A stretch of DNA of 22,275 nucleotides from Azospirillum sp. 51_20 (GTDB lineage Bacteria > Pseudomonadota > Alphaproteobacteria > RF32 > CAG-239): positions 1 through 22,275 of the forward strand of contig MNTV01000029.1 of NCBI GenBank assembly GCA_001917175.1. Reading direction: 5' to 3'. The notes beneath the pieces were generated by a model. The model worked only from the letters and a program-made list of their open reading frames with translations, had not been told where the DNA came from and did not search any database. Below are positions 1 through 8,000 of the stretch, piece by piece. Both the position numbers and the translations under genes were made by a program. Position 1 is the first letter of the stretch, and every line of letters begins with the position of its first letter.

Positions 1-110
1 GTGATGTAAAATATTGTACGATAGATAGTTATAGAAATTTTCTCCGCTTTCCCTTGTTTTTTCGTCTTGATTTCCGCCGCATTTTATCGTACCTTTTTCT
101 GCTACAGGCA

Positions 111-156
111 AAAAAAAGTTAAAACCCGTTGATTTTCAACGGGTTTTAACGTTTTT
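111..156 (-). terminator. Rho-independent terminator of the glycan operon
   Basis: A perfect 15-bp inverted repeat with a 3-nt loop spans 118-150. It is preceded by seven A (111-117) and followed by a T run (152-156), so it can work in both directions. It lies about 75 nt beyond the stop of the minus-strand fusion gene and would end that transcript. Positions 1-110 and 157-224 show nothing else that I can support. Confidence 0.85.
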
Positions 157-224
157 CCGGAATTGCCGCAACCTCGCCGGCCAAGACTGGCGCCCTTATC
201 TTTCCGGCAAAAGCGCTATGCGGC

Positions 225-2612
225 TTACCGTCCGATATCTTTTCTGAAACGCCGAACCTGCTTCAACTTTTGTTTCAGTTCTTTGCGTTTTTCCTTATAT
301 TTTTTACGCGTCTTGCCGAAGGTTATTTTGGAAAGGATTTTATAACGCCAATAACGCCGTCGCAAACGCGGATAATCAATAACGGCCAGCAGCATCCGAT
401 AATTCGGACCGTTATCGCGGCCGTTTTTGTCGGCCGCCGCCTGCGTCAGCGCCAGCCGGCGACAAAGTTTTCCGAGCAGCCTGTCCTCAAACGGCGGAAG
501 CGAAGTTTTCGACGTCGACAAAGCCTGTTTCAGCCAGCTCAAAGCCTTATCCTTTTCCGCGGCAATACGTCTTCGCACGTCTTTCCAATTAATCGGCGTA
601 AAATCAAAATTCCCCGAAACGGCCGTTTCGGCAGCCGGCCGCAGTCGGTTTTCCAGCCCCAACCGGCCGAGCACGGTTTCAAAACGGGAAAACGCCATCG
701 TCCTTGCCGCCACAGAAACAAACTCCCGGCCGAATATCACCGCAAAGCAGACGCCGTGGAAAGAATTTGTCACCAACAGACGGGCACCGCGAATATAATG
801 CAGCCACTCTTCGGTAGTCATTTCCTTGGGCGAAAGATAAATCAGGGGAAGACCAAGCTTTCTGGCATAATATTCCGCCATCTGATCATTTTCCGGCAGC
901 TTTCTGCCCAGAAAATAGGCCAGCACATATTCTTGCGGCAATTCCGGACTGACACTGTCGGCCATTTCATCATAATACTTTCGGTCAATGTAAAAAACGG
1001 GATCAATCACCACCTCTGCGTCAATACCCATCTTTTCGGCACAAAGTTTCCGGCCGGCATCTTCCCGCACGGATACCGCGTCAAAACGCCGCAGCCAAAA
1101 AGCAGCCAGAGTTTCGTCTTCTTCCGTACCGATAAAATCGGCCATGCCGAAGCTCGCTGCACAGGCTATTTTCCGCGCACGGTCCCCGGCAAAACTCAGA
1201 TAATAAACGCCTTTGTCTTTTCCCTGCGCGGTACTGCGCCAGATCTGGTCGGAGCCGGCAATAAAACAGGACGTCTGCTCATTAAGCCGTTCCAATTCCT
1301 CGTCTTCAAGCAGCGGCGTATACTTCATATACCGGTCTGCAAATTTCTTAAAATGCGATTGCAGAAAAGTTTCCGCCAAATGGTTGCCGTTGGCCCGGTT
1401 CATATACCAGATCAGGCGGTTGCTGACGCCCATTTCATCCAAAGCCTTTTGCAGCGCATACCCCGTCAGGATCGCGCCGAAATTGCTGTACGGCCAAAAG
1501 TTAAGAATCGCGGCGTCAAATTTGCCCGCTGCACAAAAATCCAGATTTTCGGCCAAACTCATCCGTCCCCGATTATGGAAAAAGACGTCTCGGGCGGGGT
1601 TGTGTCTGCTGGAGGCAACAATATTCGGATTGCCGTCAACGGCCTTCTCCAGCGGCGCTTTTTCCAACAGCTTAAATTTTGCGGCGGCGGCGTCAAGAAG
1701 CCTGCGCCCTTTTTCATTGTTGACAAGGATCACGCTGGTGCCTTTGTCATCGTTCAGCCGACTGTCAACATTGTCTACCAGCCAGAAATCGCCGACGGTC
1801 AGATCCCCCTGCCGCGGCAGACGGTTAAAACGGCAACGGCCGCAACTTGGCCTGAGACATAAGTTTTTGAGAAACGACGCCATATAAGGATAGTTTTTGC
1901 CTTCTATGATCTGCTCGCTGCCGCCGGCCGAAATTTTCAGCGAATGCCACCTGTTCCACCCGTTCGTTTTATTGCGAAAAGTGAAAAAGTCAACATTCTT
2001 TTCGCTGCCGAAATTTTCCCGCAGACTCTCCAAAAACATCTGCGCCGACGGCACGCCGTGACAAATGATGTCCAGACAGTAAAGGTTACCGTAATCTTTT
2101 TTAAGAAAAGAGCGAAGCCCCGCCACTTGGCACGGCGTGCCGGAAAAAAGCACTCTCGTTCCTTTGTCGAGCAGAGTTTTCACCTGCCGGTAACAATTTC
2201 CCATATCGCTCTGCATATATTTTGAACCGCGCAGGCGCCACAACTCGTCCATTTTGTCAACGACAACGTGTTCAACCGTCCAATCTTCGCGAAAAACCGC
2301 GCCGGCAACGGCTCCGCCTTCCTTCAAAACGCTTTCCGCCAAAATGCCGAAAGCGCCGCCCGAAGAAGATGCCGCGCGCAGTTCGTCGCTTCCCTGCGCG
2401 GCATAACACGCCGGTGCGGCACTGTTTTCAAAGCGGGCGCTGACAACCGGACAAACCTCGCGGCACAAACCGCAGTTTACGCATTTATCCGCATCAATAA
2501 CGGGAAACTTAAACCCCTCGACATCCGACTTCATCTCAATTGCCGCTTTCGGACAAACGTTAAAACAGGCCGAACAGCCGGTACAATCATTCATATCATC
2601 AAGAATTTGCAT
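225..2612 (-). CDS. Ferredoxin/FrhB-like oxidoreductase fused to polysaccharide pyruvyl transferase
   Basis: A 795-aa two-part protein. Residues 10-20 and 44-54 are two CxxCxxCxxxCP clusters typical of a 2x[4Fe-4S] ferredoxin domain. The following part, to about residue 350, resembles the coenzyme F420 hydrogenase/dehydrogenase beta-subunit family (FrhB). From about residue 361 a polysaccharide pyruvyl transferase domain begins (FDAAILNFWPYSNFGA) and includes the conserved TNSFHG motif near residue 615. The last 80 residues are very basic and probably contact membrane or substrate. Known members of the second family add ketal pyruvate to surface sugars; the redox partner's substrate is not known. 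It starts 3 nt after the glycosyltransferase stop, with a TAAGGT ribosome site, so the two are an operon. Likely cytoplasmic. The family calls are firm; the exact sugar and reaction are inference. Confidence 0.85.
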   Translation of the reverse strand: MQILDDMNDCTGCSACFNVCPKAAIEMKSDVEGFKFPVIDADKCVNCGLCREVCPVVSARFENSAAPACYAAQGSDELRAASSSGGAFGILAESVLKEGGAVAGAVFREDWTVEHVVVDKMDELWRLRGSKYMQSDMGNCYRQVKTLLDKGTRVLFSGTPCQVAGLRSFLKKDYGNLYCLDIICHGVPSAQMFLESLRENFGSEKNVDFFTFRNKTNGWNRWHSLKISAGGSEQIIEGKNYPYMASFLKNLCLRPSCGRCRFNRLPRQGDLTVGDFWLVDNVDSRLNDDKGTSVILVNNEKGRRLLDAAAAKFKLLEKAPLEKAVDGNPNIVASSRHNPARDVFFHNRGRMSLAENLDFCAAGKFDAAILNFWPYSNFGAILTGYALQKALDEMGVSNRLIWYMNRANGNHLAETFLQSHFKKFADRYMKYTPLLEDEELERLNEQTSCFIAGSDQIWRSTAQGKDKGVYYLSFAGDRARKIACAASFGMADFIGTEEDETLAAFWLRRFDAVSVREDAGRKLCAEKMGIDAEVVIDPVFYIDRKYYDEMADSVSPELPQEYVLAYFLGRKLPENDQMAEYYARKLGLPLIYLSPKEMTTEEWLHYIRGARLLVTNSFHGVCFAVIFGREFVSVAARTMAFSRFETVLGRLGLENRLRPAAETAVSGNFDFTPINWKDVRRRIAAEKDKALSWLKQALSTSKTSLPPFEDRLLGKLCRRLALTQAAADKNGRDNGPNYRMLLAVIDYPRLRRRYWRYKILSKITFGKTRKKYKEKRKELKQKLKQVRRFRKDIGR

Positions 2613-2615
2613 ATT

Positions 2616-3587
2616 TTACCTTATCTTCAAAAATGGAATAAAATCAAAAAGCTTCACCACCGTCCGGTGTTTCTTACGGCAGATTTTTAACAGCGGAATA
2701 AAACCGAATAATCTGATTTTTTGTGATTTTCTGCTTTTCCCCGGCGCGGAGGGGAAAATTTTTCTACAATAAACGTCCTTCAATCGTTCAAAATAATTTA
2801 CCGTACGGATAATGGCTTTGCTTTTTTCCTGATCGGAAAGCGGTGCACGCATAATCGTGTGTATCCATGTGTCTTCATGGTCAAACTGGCGTTTAACATA
2901 ATCCGTCTGCTGCCGGCTGTGAGAAGTTTCCCTGATCAGGTAGGCGCCCAGTATTTCCGGCGAATAACAGGCGGAATACCTGACCGCCAGCGGAAAAAAC
3001 ATCTGAAAGTTCTGCCCCGCCGCTCCGGCGTATATTTCCCGCCCGGGATTAACCTCCAAAAAAGCGCTTGCACGCACAATCGCACCGACCGGCGGCCACA
3101 AGATATTACGGCAGATCAGTAAATCTCCGGCAAAATCGTCATTCGTGCCGTTTTGACGCCGCTCAAGCACGCAAAGCGGTTTGTCGGGATTTTCTTCGTT
3201 AACTTTGTTCAGCCGGCAGAAACCAATCCCCGCGGCGGGATTTTCCTCCATCAACGCCACTTTTTTGGCAATATGACCGGCATAAAGGATATCATCGCTG
3301 TCCGGCCACATCAGATATTCGCCGGTAAACACCTTCAGTCCGGCGGAAAGCGCGGCCGCCTGTCCGGCATTTTCCTGCTTTATATACACTACCTTCCAGC
3401 CCTTAGCCTCAAGACGCGGCCTATACGCGGAAAAAACATTTTCGGTGTCATCGGTTGAACCGTCGTTGACGAAAATAAACTCCACGTCCGCATAATCCTG
3501 CTGCATCAGAGAATCCAGAAAACGGGCAAGATATCCGGCGCCGTTATAACAGGGAGAGATAATCGAAACCTTTTTCATAATCTTCAT
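2616..3587 (-). CDS. Family 2 glycosyltransferase
   Basis: A GT-A fold glycosyltransferase, probably building a surface glycan in the cytoplasm. The N-terminus VSIISPCYNGAGYL is the nucleotide-sugar-binding start of family 2, followed by FVNDGSTDDT and a PDSDD motif near residue 95 that should bind the metal. The open frame extends to 3650, but the first 21 residues (Phe/Tyr-rich) are unlike the family. I prefer the ATG at 3587, preceded by GGTGG; the ATG at 3578 is equally possible. The C-terminus carries two copies of a hydrophobic tail motif (RLFGFIPLLKI and KLFDFIPFLKI). It is the first gene of the operon with the pyruvyl transferase fusion. The start region lies inside an inverted repeat (3581-3601), which could control expression. 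The donor and acceptor sugars cannot be told. Confidence 0.88.
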   Translation of the reverse strand: MKIMKKVSIISPCYNGAGYLARFLDSLMQQDYADVEFIFVNDGSTDDTENVFSAYRPRLEAKGWKVVYIKQENAGQAAALSAGLKVFTGEYLMWPDSDDILYAGHIAKKVALMEENPAAGIGFCRLNKVNEENPDKPLCVLERRQNGTNDDFAGDLLICRNILWPPVGAIVRASAFLEVNPGREIYAGAAGQNFQMFFPLAVRYSACYSPEILGAYLIRETSHSRQQTDYVKRQFDHEDTWIHTIMRAPLSDQEKSKAIIRTVNYFERLKDVYCRKIFPSAPGKSRKSQKIRLFGFIPLLKICRKKHRTVVKLFDFIPFLKIR

Positions 3588-3601
3588 AAACCACCGTTTA
3601 T
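3581..3601. repeat. Left inverted repeat flanking glycan operon promoter region
   Basis: These 21 bases match the reverse complement of 3711-3731 at 20 of 21 positions. The repeat also contains most of its own perfect 10-bp dyad with a 4-nt loop (3582-3605). It contains the GGTGG ribosome site and the upstream candidate ATG of the glycosyltransferase. Confidence 0.75.
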
Positions 3602-3710
3602 GAAGAAAAAAAATTTTTTGTGAGAAATAAAAAAAATAACTTGAAAACAAAATGTTTAAAAGTTACTAAACTTTAGTGTTACGTTTTGCTGACATAAAAA
3701 AATATGCTAA
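3602..3710. promoter_or_regulatory. AT-rich promoter segment between inverted repeats
   Basis: This 109-bp AT-rich stretch is the only upstream region of the glycosyltransferase operon. The best promoter-like pairs I see point rightward, away from the operon: TTGCTG (3686-3691), 16 nt, TAAATA (3708-3713); and TTGAAA (3641-3646), 17 nt, TACTAA. I find no good pair pointing toward the operon in the present orientation. That would fit an invertible switch in its off state, but weak promoters cannot be excluded by eye. Confidence 0.4.
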
Positions 3711-3731
3711 ATAAACGGTGGCTTATGAAGA
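3711..3731. repeat. Right inverted repeat flanking glycan operon promoter region
   Basis: Reverse-complement copy of 3581-3601 with one mismatch. In the plus direction it includes GGTGG and an ATG (3724) opening a 15-codon frame that ends at 3771, so this side looks like a duplicated gene start with no gene behind it. Confidence 0.75.
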
Positions 3732-3769
3732 AAAAAGGCCTGCCGTTGTTTTTTGATTTTCAAAACGGC
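3731..3769 (-). terminator. Probable terminator of the murF-fmt operon
   Basis: On the minus strand an imperfect hairpin (arms TTTTGA 3751-3756 and TCAAAA 3760-3765, plus GCCG 3742-3745 with CGGC 3766-3769 and a 5-nt bulge) begins at the stop codon of the last operon gene. It is followed by six T (A run at 3731-3736 on the plus strand). Confidence 0.55.
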
Positions 3770-4197
3770 TAAAACAGAAAATCAACCAGCCGACAGAGCA
3801 GAAAATAAAAAAGAATGAAATAAAATATACGCTTACCCCAACCGGCCTTGCTGATCTTTGCCGGCAGATAGCCGAACGATGCAAAAGCAATCGTGTAGAT
3901 TCCGAGCGCATCAATCAACTCGCGCGGATGCGTCAGCCGCTGCCAAACTTCCCCCGCATCAAGTCCGCCGAACAAATCATACCACACGCCGCCGGTCAAA
4001 AACGGCACCGTAAACCAGCCGATGACAAACAACATGATTTTCTCATATTGCCGGCGGGCCTTTTCTCCTTCGTCATTTTCCGCCGCCGCATTTTCACCTG
4101 CTTTACGGTTGTCCTCTTTCGGACTTATCGACAGCTTTTCGGCATTATCGGCCTGACTGCCGTCTTCTTCCGGCTCCTTTTTTCCCGATGCGCTCAA
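3769..4197 (-). CDS. Small hypothetical membrane protein, TTG start
   Basis: 142 aa that I do not recognise. The first 50 residues are charged and Glu/Lys-rich with no hydrophobic part. Two hydrophobic segments follow (around residues 52-70 and 95-112), and a third very hydrophobic stretch (RIFYFILFYFLLCRLVDFLF) ends the protein, so two to three membrane passes are likely. The start is a TTG that overlaps the fmt stop codon as TTGA. A good AGGGGA ribosome site lies 8 nt upstream, inside fmt, which supports this unusual start. It is the last gene of the murF-nrdR-nusB-def-fmt operon and is followed by a hairpin. The coupling to fmt suggests co-translation but does not reveal a function. Confidence 0.6.
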   Translation of the reverse strand: MSASGKKEPEEDGSQADNAEKLSISPKEDNRKAGENAAAENDEGEKARRQYEKIMLFVIGWFTVPFLTGGVWYDLFGGLDAGEVWQRLTHPRELIDALGIYTIAFASFGYLPAKISKAGWGKRIFYFILFYFLLCRLVDFLF

Positions 4198-5084
4198 AAA
4201 TCATATCCCCTGAGCAGTTCGGCGGCGCTCATCGCTTTTTTGCCCTGCCGCTGGATTTCCGTAATTTCCAACGCTCCGTCGATACAGCCGGCAAACAACC
4301 GTCCGCCGCGGCAGACAATTTCTCCCTGCCCGACTTTTTCTTCGCTGACCGCGGCCCGCAAAATCTTAAACCGCTCCCCTTTATGCTCAAAATAAATCGC
4401 CGGATAGGGATTAAACGCACGAATTTTCCGCTCCAGCACCGCGGCCGGCACGGCCAGATCAAGCAGGCTTTCCGCCTTATCGATTTTGGCGGCATAACAG
4501 GACAGGGAATCATCCTGCTTCTGCGGCTTGATATCATTCCACTCGCGCAACGTCCGGACAATCAGCTCCGCGCCGATCTCCGCCAGTTTGTCGTGCAGTT
4601 CTCCGCCGGTCGTTTCCGGCGTGATTTCGGTTTCGCCTTTCAGCAGCATGTCGCCGGTATCCAGCCCGGCGTCCATTTTCATTGTCGTAATGCCGCTTTT
4701 TTCGTCGCCGGCCTCAATTGCCCGCTGGATCGGCGCCGCGCCGCGCCATCTCGGCAGCAGCGAACCGTGAATGTTGACACAGCCGAAAGGAAAGGCTTCC
4801 AGCACCGGCGGCGGCAATATCAGACCATAGGCGGCAACCACCGCCATATCGGCGTCGAGCGCGGCAAATTTCGCCTGTTCTTCGGCATTGCGCAGTGTTT
4901 TCGGCGTACGTACTTCAATACCCTGCTCTTCCGCCCACAAATGCACCGGCGTTTTCACCAGTTTGTTGCCGCGGCCGGAAACTTTCGGTTCTTTAGTGTA
5001 AACGGCCAAAACTTCATGTTCGGCAGCCAGCTTCTTTAAGGCCGCCAGAGCAAATTCCGGCGTTCCCATAAACACGATTTTCAT
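4194..5084 (-). CDS. fmt: Methionyl-tRNA formyltransferase
   Basis: Transfers a formyl group from 10-formyl-tetrahydrofolate to the amino group of initiator Met-tRNA, in the cytoplasm. The 296-aa protein starts MKIVFMGTPEFA. It has the conserved SLLPRWRGAAPIQ segment (108-120), with Asn104, His106 and Asp142 in the places of the catalytic triad, followed by the C-terminal tRNA-binding domain from about residue 200. It is slightly shorter than the usual 310 or so. Its start codon overlaps the def stop as ATGA, and a GGAGG site lies upstream, so the two are translationally coupled. The def-fmt pair is a very common arrangement, since deformylase removes the group that Fmt adds. Confidence 0.97.
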   Translation of the reverse strand: MKIVFMGTPEFALAALKKLAAEHEVLAVYTKEPKVSGRGNKLVKTPVHLWAEEQGIEVRTPKTLRNAEEQAKFAALDADMAVVAAYGLILPPPVLEAFPFGCVNIHGSLLPRWRGAAPIQRAIEAGDEKSGITTMKMDAGLDTGDMLLKGETEITPETTGGELHDKLAEIGAELIVRTLREWNDIKPQKQDDSLSCYAAKIDKAESLLDLAVPAAVLERKIRAFNPYPAIYFEHKGERFKILRAAVSEEKVGQGEIVCRGGRLFAGCIDGALEITEIQRQGKKAMSAAELLRGYDF

Positions 5085-5605
5085 TCTTCGTTTTCCTCCG
5101 CCCGCATTTTTTGCAGTTTCTTCAAAAGCATCTGCCGCTTCAGCCGGCTGATGCGGTCGATATACAAAATCCCGTCCAAGTGGTCGATTTCATGTTGCAG
5201 GGCAATCGCCAGCAAACCGTCGGCCGCCACTTCCCTTGCTTCCCCGTGATAGTCCAGATAACGTACCCGGACTTCGGCAAAGCGCATTACTTCCGCATGC
5301 TGGTCGGGCACCGACAGACAGCCCTCCTCATGACAGATTTTTTCTTCCGAACGGGCGATGATTTCAGGATTAACCAGAAACAGCGGCCGCGGTGCCTCGC
5401 CTTCTTCCTCATCATGGGTGTCGATGACAATCACTCTTTTCAAAACCCCGACCTGCGGCGCGGCCAGTCCGACCCCGGCGGCGGCGTACATGGTTTCAAG
5501 CATATCGTCAAGCAGCCGGCGCAGCCCGTCGTCCACCTTTTCCACCGGCGCCGCTTTTTGCTTCAGCACCGGATCGGGATATTCGTATATCTTCAGTTTT
5601 GCCAT
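5081..5605 (-). CDS. def: Peptide deformylase
   Basis: Metalloenzyme that removes the N-formyl group from new proteins. The 174-aa sequence has all three family motifs: GVGLAAPQVG (44-53), EGCLSVP (94-100, metal ligand Cys96) and QHEIDHLDG (137-145, ligands His138 and His142, catalytic Glu139). All key residues are present, so it should be active. It overlaps fmt by 4 nt and begins 16 nt after nusB, with a GGAGAG site about 12 nt before the ATG. Transcription is probably shared with the whole murF-fmt operon. Confidence 0.97.
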   Translation of the reverse strand: MAKLKIYEYPDPVLKQKAAPVEKVDDGLRRLLDDMLETMYAAAGVGLAAPQVGVLKRVIVIDTHDEEEGEAPRPLFLVNPEIIARSEEKICHEEGCLSVPDQHAEVMRFAEVRVRYLDYHGEAREVAADGLLAIALQHEIDHLDGILYIDRISRLKRQMLLKKLQKMRAEENEE

Positions 5606-5621
5606 TTTTCAGACTCTCTCC

Positions 5622-6113
5622 TCAGGCGCTGCGGACTTCGCGGGCAATCTGATCCAAAAGGGCGTTGACCATTTTCGGCTCGCCTTTGGAGAAAAAGGCA
5701 TATGCCATGTCGACATATTCCTGAATCACCACTTTAACGTCCAAATCAAGCGTATTGTTGATTTCATAAACGGCGCATAGCAAAAGCGCCTGCAGCGTGC
5801 CGTCCAGCCGTTCCAGCGTCCGGCCGGCATTTAAAAACAGATTAAGCGACTTTTCCAGCTCTTCCTTGTTGCCCTGCACGCCGCGCACCAGCTTTTCGAA
5901 ATAGGCTTTGTCCATCGGCTCTACTTCGCGGAATTCCTCATTGCCGTTTTCCGGATTGTCTTCAATCACAAAACGGCCGACTTCTCCGTTTAAAAACTCT
6001 TTTATTACCTCGTCTACCGGCAGCTGGCCGTAGGCGGCCATATAGGTTGCCTGCACCGCGGCAAGTCTGGCCGAGGTTCTCATTTTGATTTTTTCCGAAA
6101 CGAATTTTGCCAT
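5622..6113 (-). CDS. nusB: Transcription antitermination factor NusB
   Basis: A 163-aa all-helical protein. NusB with NusE (S10) binds boxA RNA and prevents early termination, mostly of rRNA transcripts. The family features are RTSARLAAVQATYMA near the N-terminus and the C-terminal LLLCAVYEINNTLDLDVKVVIQEYVDMAYAF...KMVNALLDQIA, which matches the end of NusB proteins. The middle is less conserved. It starts 3 nt after the nrdR stop, with GGAATAGGAA upstream. nrdR and nusB often lie near each other in bacterial genomes. Confidence 0.9.
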   Translation of the reverse strand: MAKFVSEKIKMRTSARLAAVQATYMAAYGQLPVDEVIKEFLNGEVGRFVIEDNPENGNEEFREVEPMDKAYFEKLVRGVQGNKEELEKSLNLFLNAGRTLERLDGTLQALLLCAVYEINNTLDLDVKVVIQEYVDMAYAFFSKGEPKMVNALLDQIAREVRSA

Positions 6114-6116
6114 TTC

Positions 6117-6599
6117 CTATTCCTTTTCCTTATTGTCCCTTGGTTTGGCCATCTCATCAATCTGTGCCACAAATTCCTCAAAATCGCTCACTTCGCAGAA
6201 ATCCTTGTAAACCGAAGCAAAACGCACATAGGCGACATTGTCGAGAGCGGCCAGCGCCTCCATTGCGTATTCCCCGATTACGCGCGAGGAAATTTCCGTT
6301 TCTCCCGAACTTTCCAGCCGGCGCTGAATGGAGGTAACGATTTTTTCCACCCGCTCGGGGGCAACCGGTCGCTTGCGCACCGCCAGCTGCAGGGAAAGCT
6401 CAAGTTTTTCGCGGTCAAAACGTTCTTTGTCGCCGTTTTTTTTGACCACCACCAGTTCCCGCAGCTGCACCCGTTCAAAGGTGGTAAAACGCGATCCGCA
6501 TTCCGGGCATTCCCGCCGCCGGCGGATACAGGCGCCGTCCTCGGTCAGACGGGAATCTTTGACCTGAGAATCCAAAAAACCGCAAAACGGACATTTCAT
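6117..6599 (-). CDS. nrdR: Transcriptional repressor NrdR
   Basis: Represses ribonucleotide reductase genes in response to ATP/dATP. The 160-aa protein has the family layout: an N-terminal zinc ribbon with Cys3, Cys6, Cys31 and Cys34 (MKCPFCG and CPECGSRFTTFE), then an ATP-cone domain at about 49-139 (VVVKKNGDKERFDREKL onward). Length is normal. Its ATG overlaps the murF stop as ATGA, so it is coupled to murF. I saw no ribonucleotide reductase gene in the window, so its targets are elsewhere. Confidence 0.97.
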   Translation of the reverse strand: MKCPFCGFLDSQVKDSRLTEDGACIRRRRECPECGSRFTTFERVQLRELVVVKKNGDKERFDREKLELSLQLAVRKRPVAPERVEKIVTSIQRRLESSGETEISSRVIGEYAMEALAALDNVAYVRFASVYKDFCEVSDFEEFVAQIDEMAKPRDNKEKE

Positions 6600-7924
6600 G
6601 CTTTTTCCAGCCCTTTCAGCAATGCATCGGTAACCTGATATAATTTTGAAGAATATCTGGCCCCTTTTATAAGCAAAATATCATTATTTTGCAACAGATT
6701 ATTTAAGAGAAATTCCGCCACGCCCTCTTTGTCCGCAAAATAATGCTTTTCCTGATCCGGCCTCAGCTCGGCAAGCATCGTCTTCATTTCCGGGCAGACG
6801 CCGACCGCAATGTCGACCGAACTGCCTGACAAACGTTCGCCGATCTCTTTGTGGCGGGCTTCGGAAGTTTCTCCCAGTTCCGCCATTTTGCCGAGAACGG
6901 CGATTTTTCGTCCTGCACACGACATCTTGTCCAAACCGTCAATGGCGATTTTCATCGCTTCCGGCTGCCCGGAATAACTGTCGTCGATCAGGGTAAAAAC
7001 GCCGCCGGCCGGCAGTTTCAGCCGATAGGACTTGCCCCGGCCCGGCAGCGCGCCGAAATCTTTCAGAGCCGACGCGGCCTTATCAGCATCAAGCCCCAGC
7101 GCGTCAACCACCGCCAGCGTCGCCCATGCGTTATAAAGCTGAGCCTCGCCGTCCTGCTCCAGTTCCAGTTTTCCGTCATAGTGATGCCGGCGGCCGAATT
7201 TAACCACCCGGGCACCGTGTTCCAAGGCCCGTTTTTCCAAAACGTCGGCAAAATTGGTATCTTCGTTGATCACCGCCGTGCCGCCCGTCTTCAGTCCTTC
7301 GAAAATTTCCGCTTTGGCTTCGGCAATTCCCTCAAAATTTTCAAAAAACTCAATATGCATCGGATAAACATTCGTCACCAGCGCCAGGTCCGGCTTAACA
7401 TAAGATGTCAGGCGCGAAATTTCGCCTTTGGCACTCATCCCCATTTCTATCACCGCATAGTCGGCGTTCATATCCATCTCGCACAAACTCATCGGCACCC
7501 CGATATGGTTATTGTGGTTGCCCGAGGTGGCATATACGCTGCCGAAACGGGAAAGCGCAAACCTGATTTCTTCCTTGGTGGTGGTTTTGCCGGCGCTGCC
7601 GGTCAGCCCGATCACCGTTCCCTTGAATTTGGAACGGTTATATGCCCCGATCCTGCCGTAAGCCTCAAGCGTATCCCGCACCACCACCTGCCGGTCGGCC
7701 GGTACGCCGGGCACCAGTTTTTCCACCAAAGCCAGCTCGGCTCCTTTGTCCAGAGCCTGGCCGACAAAATCATGACCGTCAAACCTTTCGCCCCGCACGG
7801 CAACAAACAAGGCCCCTTTGCCCGCCTGCCGGCTGTCGGCAGTCACCCGGTCGATTTCCGTTTTTACGATCTCCGAACAGGATTCAACCGCGGCGATCAG
7901 TTCTTCCGACGATATTTTCTCCAT
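6596..7924 (-). CDS. murF: UDP-N-acetylmuramoyl-tripeptide--D-alanyl-D-alanine ligase
   Basis: Last cytoplasmic amino-acid ligase of peptidoglycan synthesis: adds D-Ala-D-Ala to UDP-MurNAc-tripeptide using ATP. The 442-aa protein has the Mur ligase ATP-binding loop GSAGKTT (109-115), the early RVTADSRQAGKGALFVAVRG segment typical of MurF rather than other Mur ligases, and the C-terminal domain with VLGKMAELGE. The frame extends to 7990, but those extra 22 residues are atypical; the ATG at 7924 has a GGGGG ribosome site 5 nt upstream and gives the family start. It is the first gene of the minus-strand operon murF-nrdR-nusB-def-fmt-hypothetical. It is not in the usual mur/fts cluster, at least not within this window. 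Confidence 0.93.
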   Translation of the reverse strand: MEKISSEELIAAVESCSEIVKTEIDRVTADSRQAGKGALFVAVRGERFDGHDFVGQALDKGAELALVEKLVPGVPADRQVVVRDTLEAYGRIGAYNRSKFKGTVIGLTGSAGKTTTKEEIRFALSRFGSVYATSGNHNNHIGVPMSLCEMDMNADYAVIEMGMSAKGEISRLTSYVKPDLALVTNVYPMHIEFFENFEGIAEAKAEIFEGLKTGGTAVINEDTNFADVLEKRALEHGARVVKFGRRHHYDGKLELEQDGEAQLYNAWATLAVVDALGLDADKAASALKDFGALPGRGKSYRLKLPAGGVFTLIDDSYSGQPEAMKIAIDGLDKMSCAGRKIAVLGKMAELGETSEARHKEIGERLSGSSVDIAVGVCPEMKTMLAELRPDQEKHYFADKEGVAEFLLNNLLQNNDILLIKGARYSSKLYQVTDALLKGLEKA

Positions 7925-8000
7925 TTTTCCCCCACAAGTAAAGATGACAATTCGGTTGTAAAATATAACCGCCAAAAATAAAAAAGTCATTTAAATTATA

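Noticed and set aside
270..1862. 530-codon plus-strand open frame opposite the fusion gene
   Set aside because: It is antisense to a protein with clear iron-sulfur and pyruvyl transferase motifs, and its own sequence is Arg/Pro/Gln-rich with no recognisable domain.
7946..7970. Imperfect dyad GGTTGTAAAATATAACC upstream of murF as an operator
   Set aside because: Only four to five pairs on each side in AT-rich DNA; no second copy or clear promoter overlap.
6851..7981. 376-codon plus-strand open frame
   Set aside because: Antisense shadow of murF; no ribosome site and low-complexity composition.
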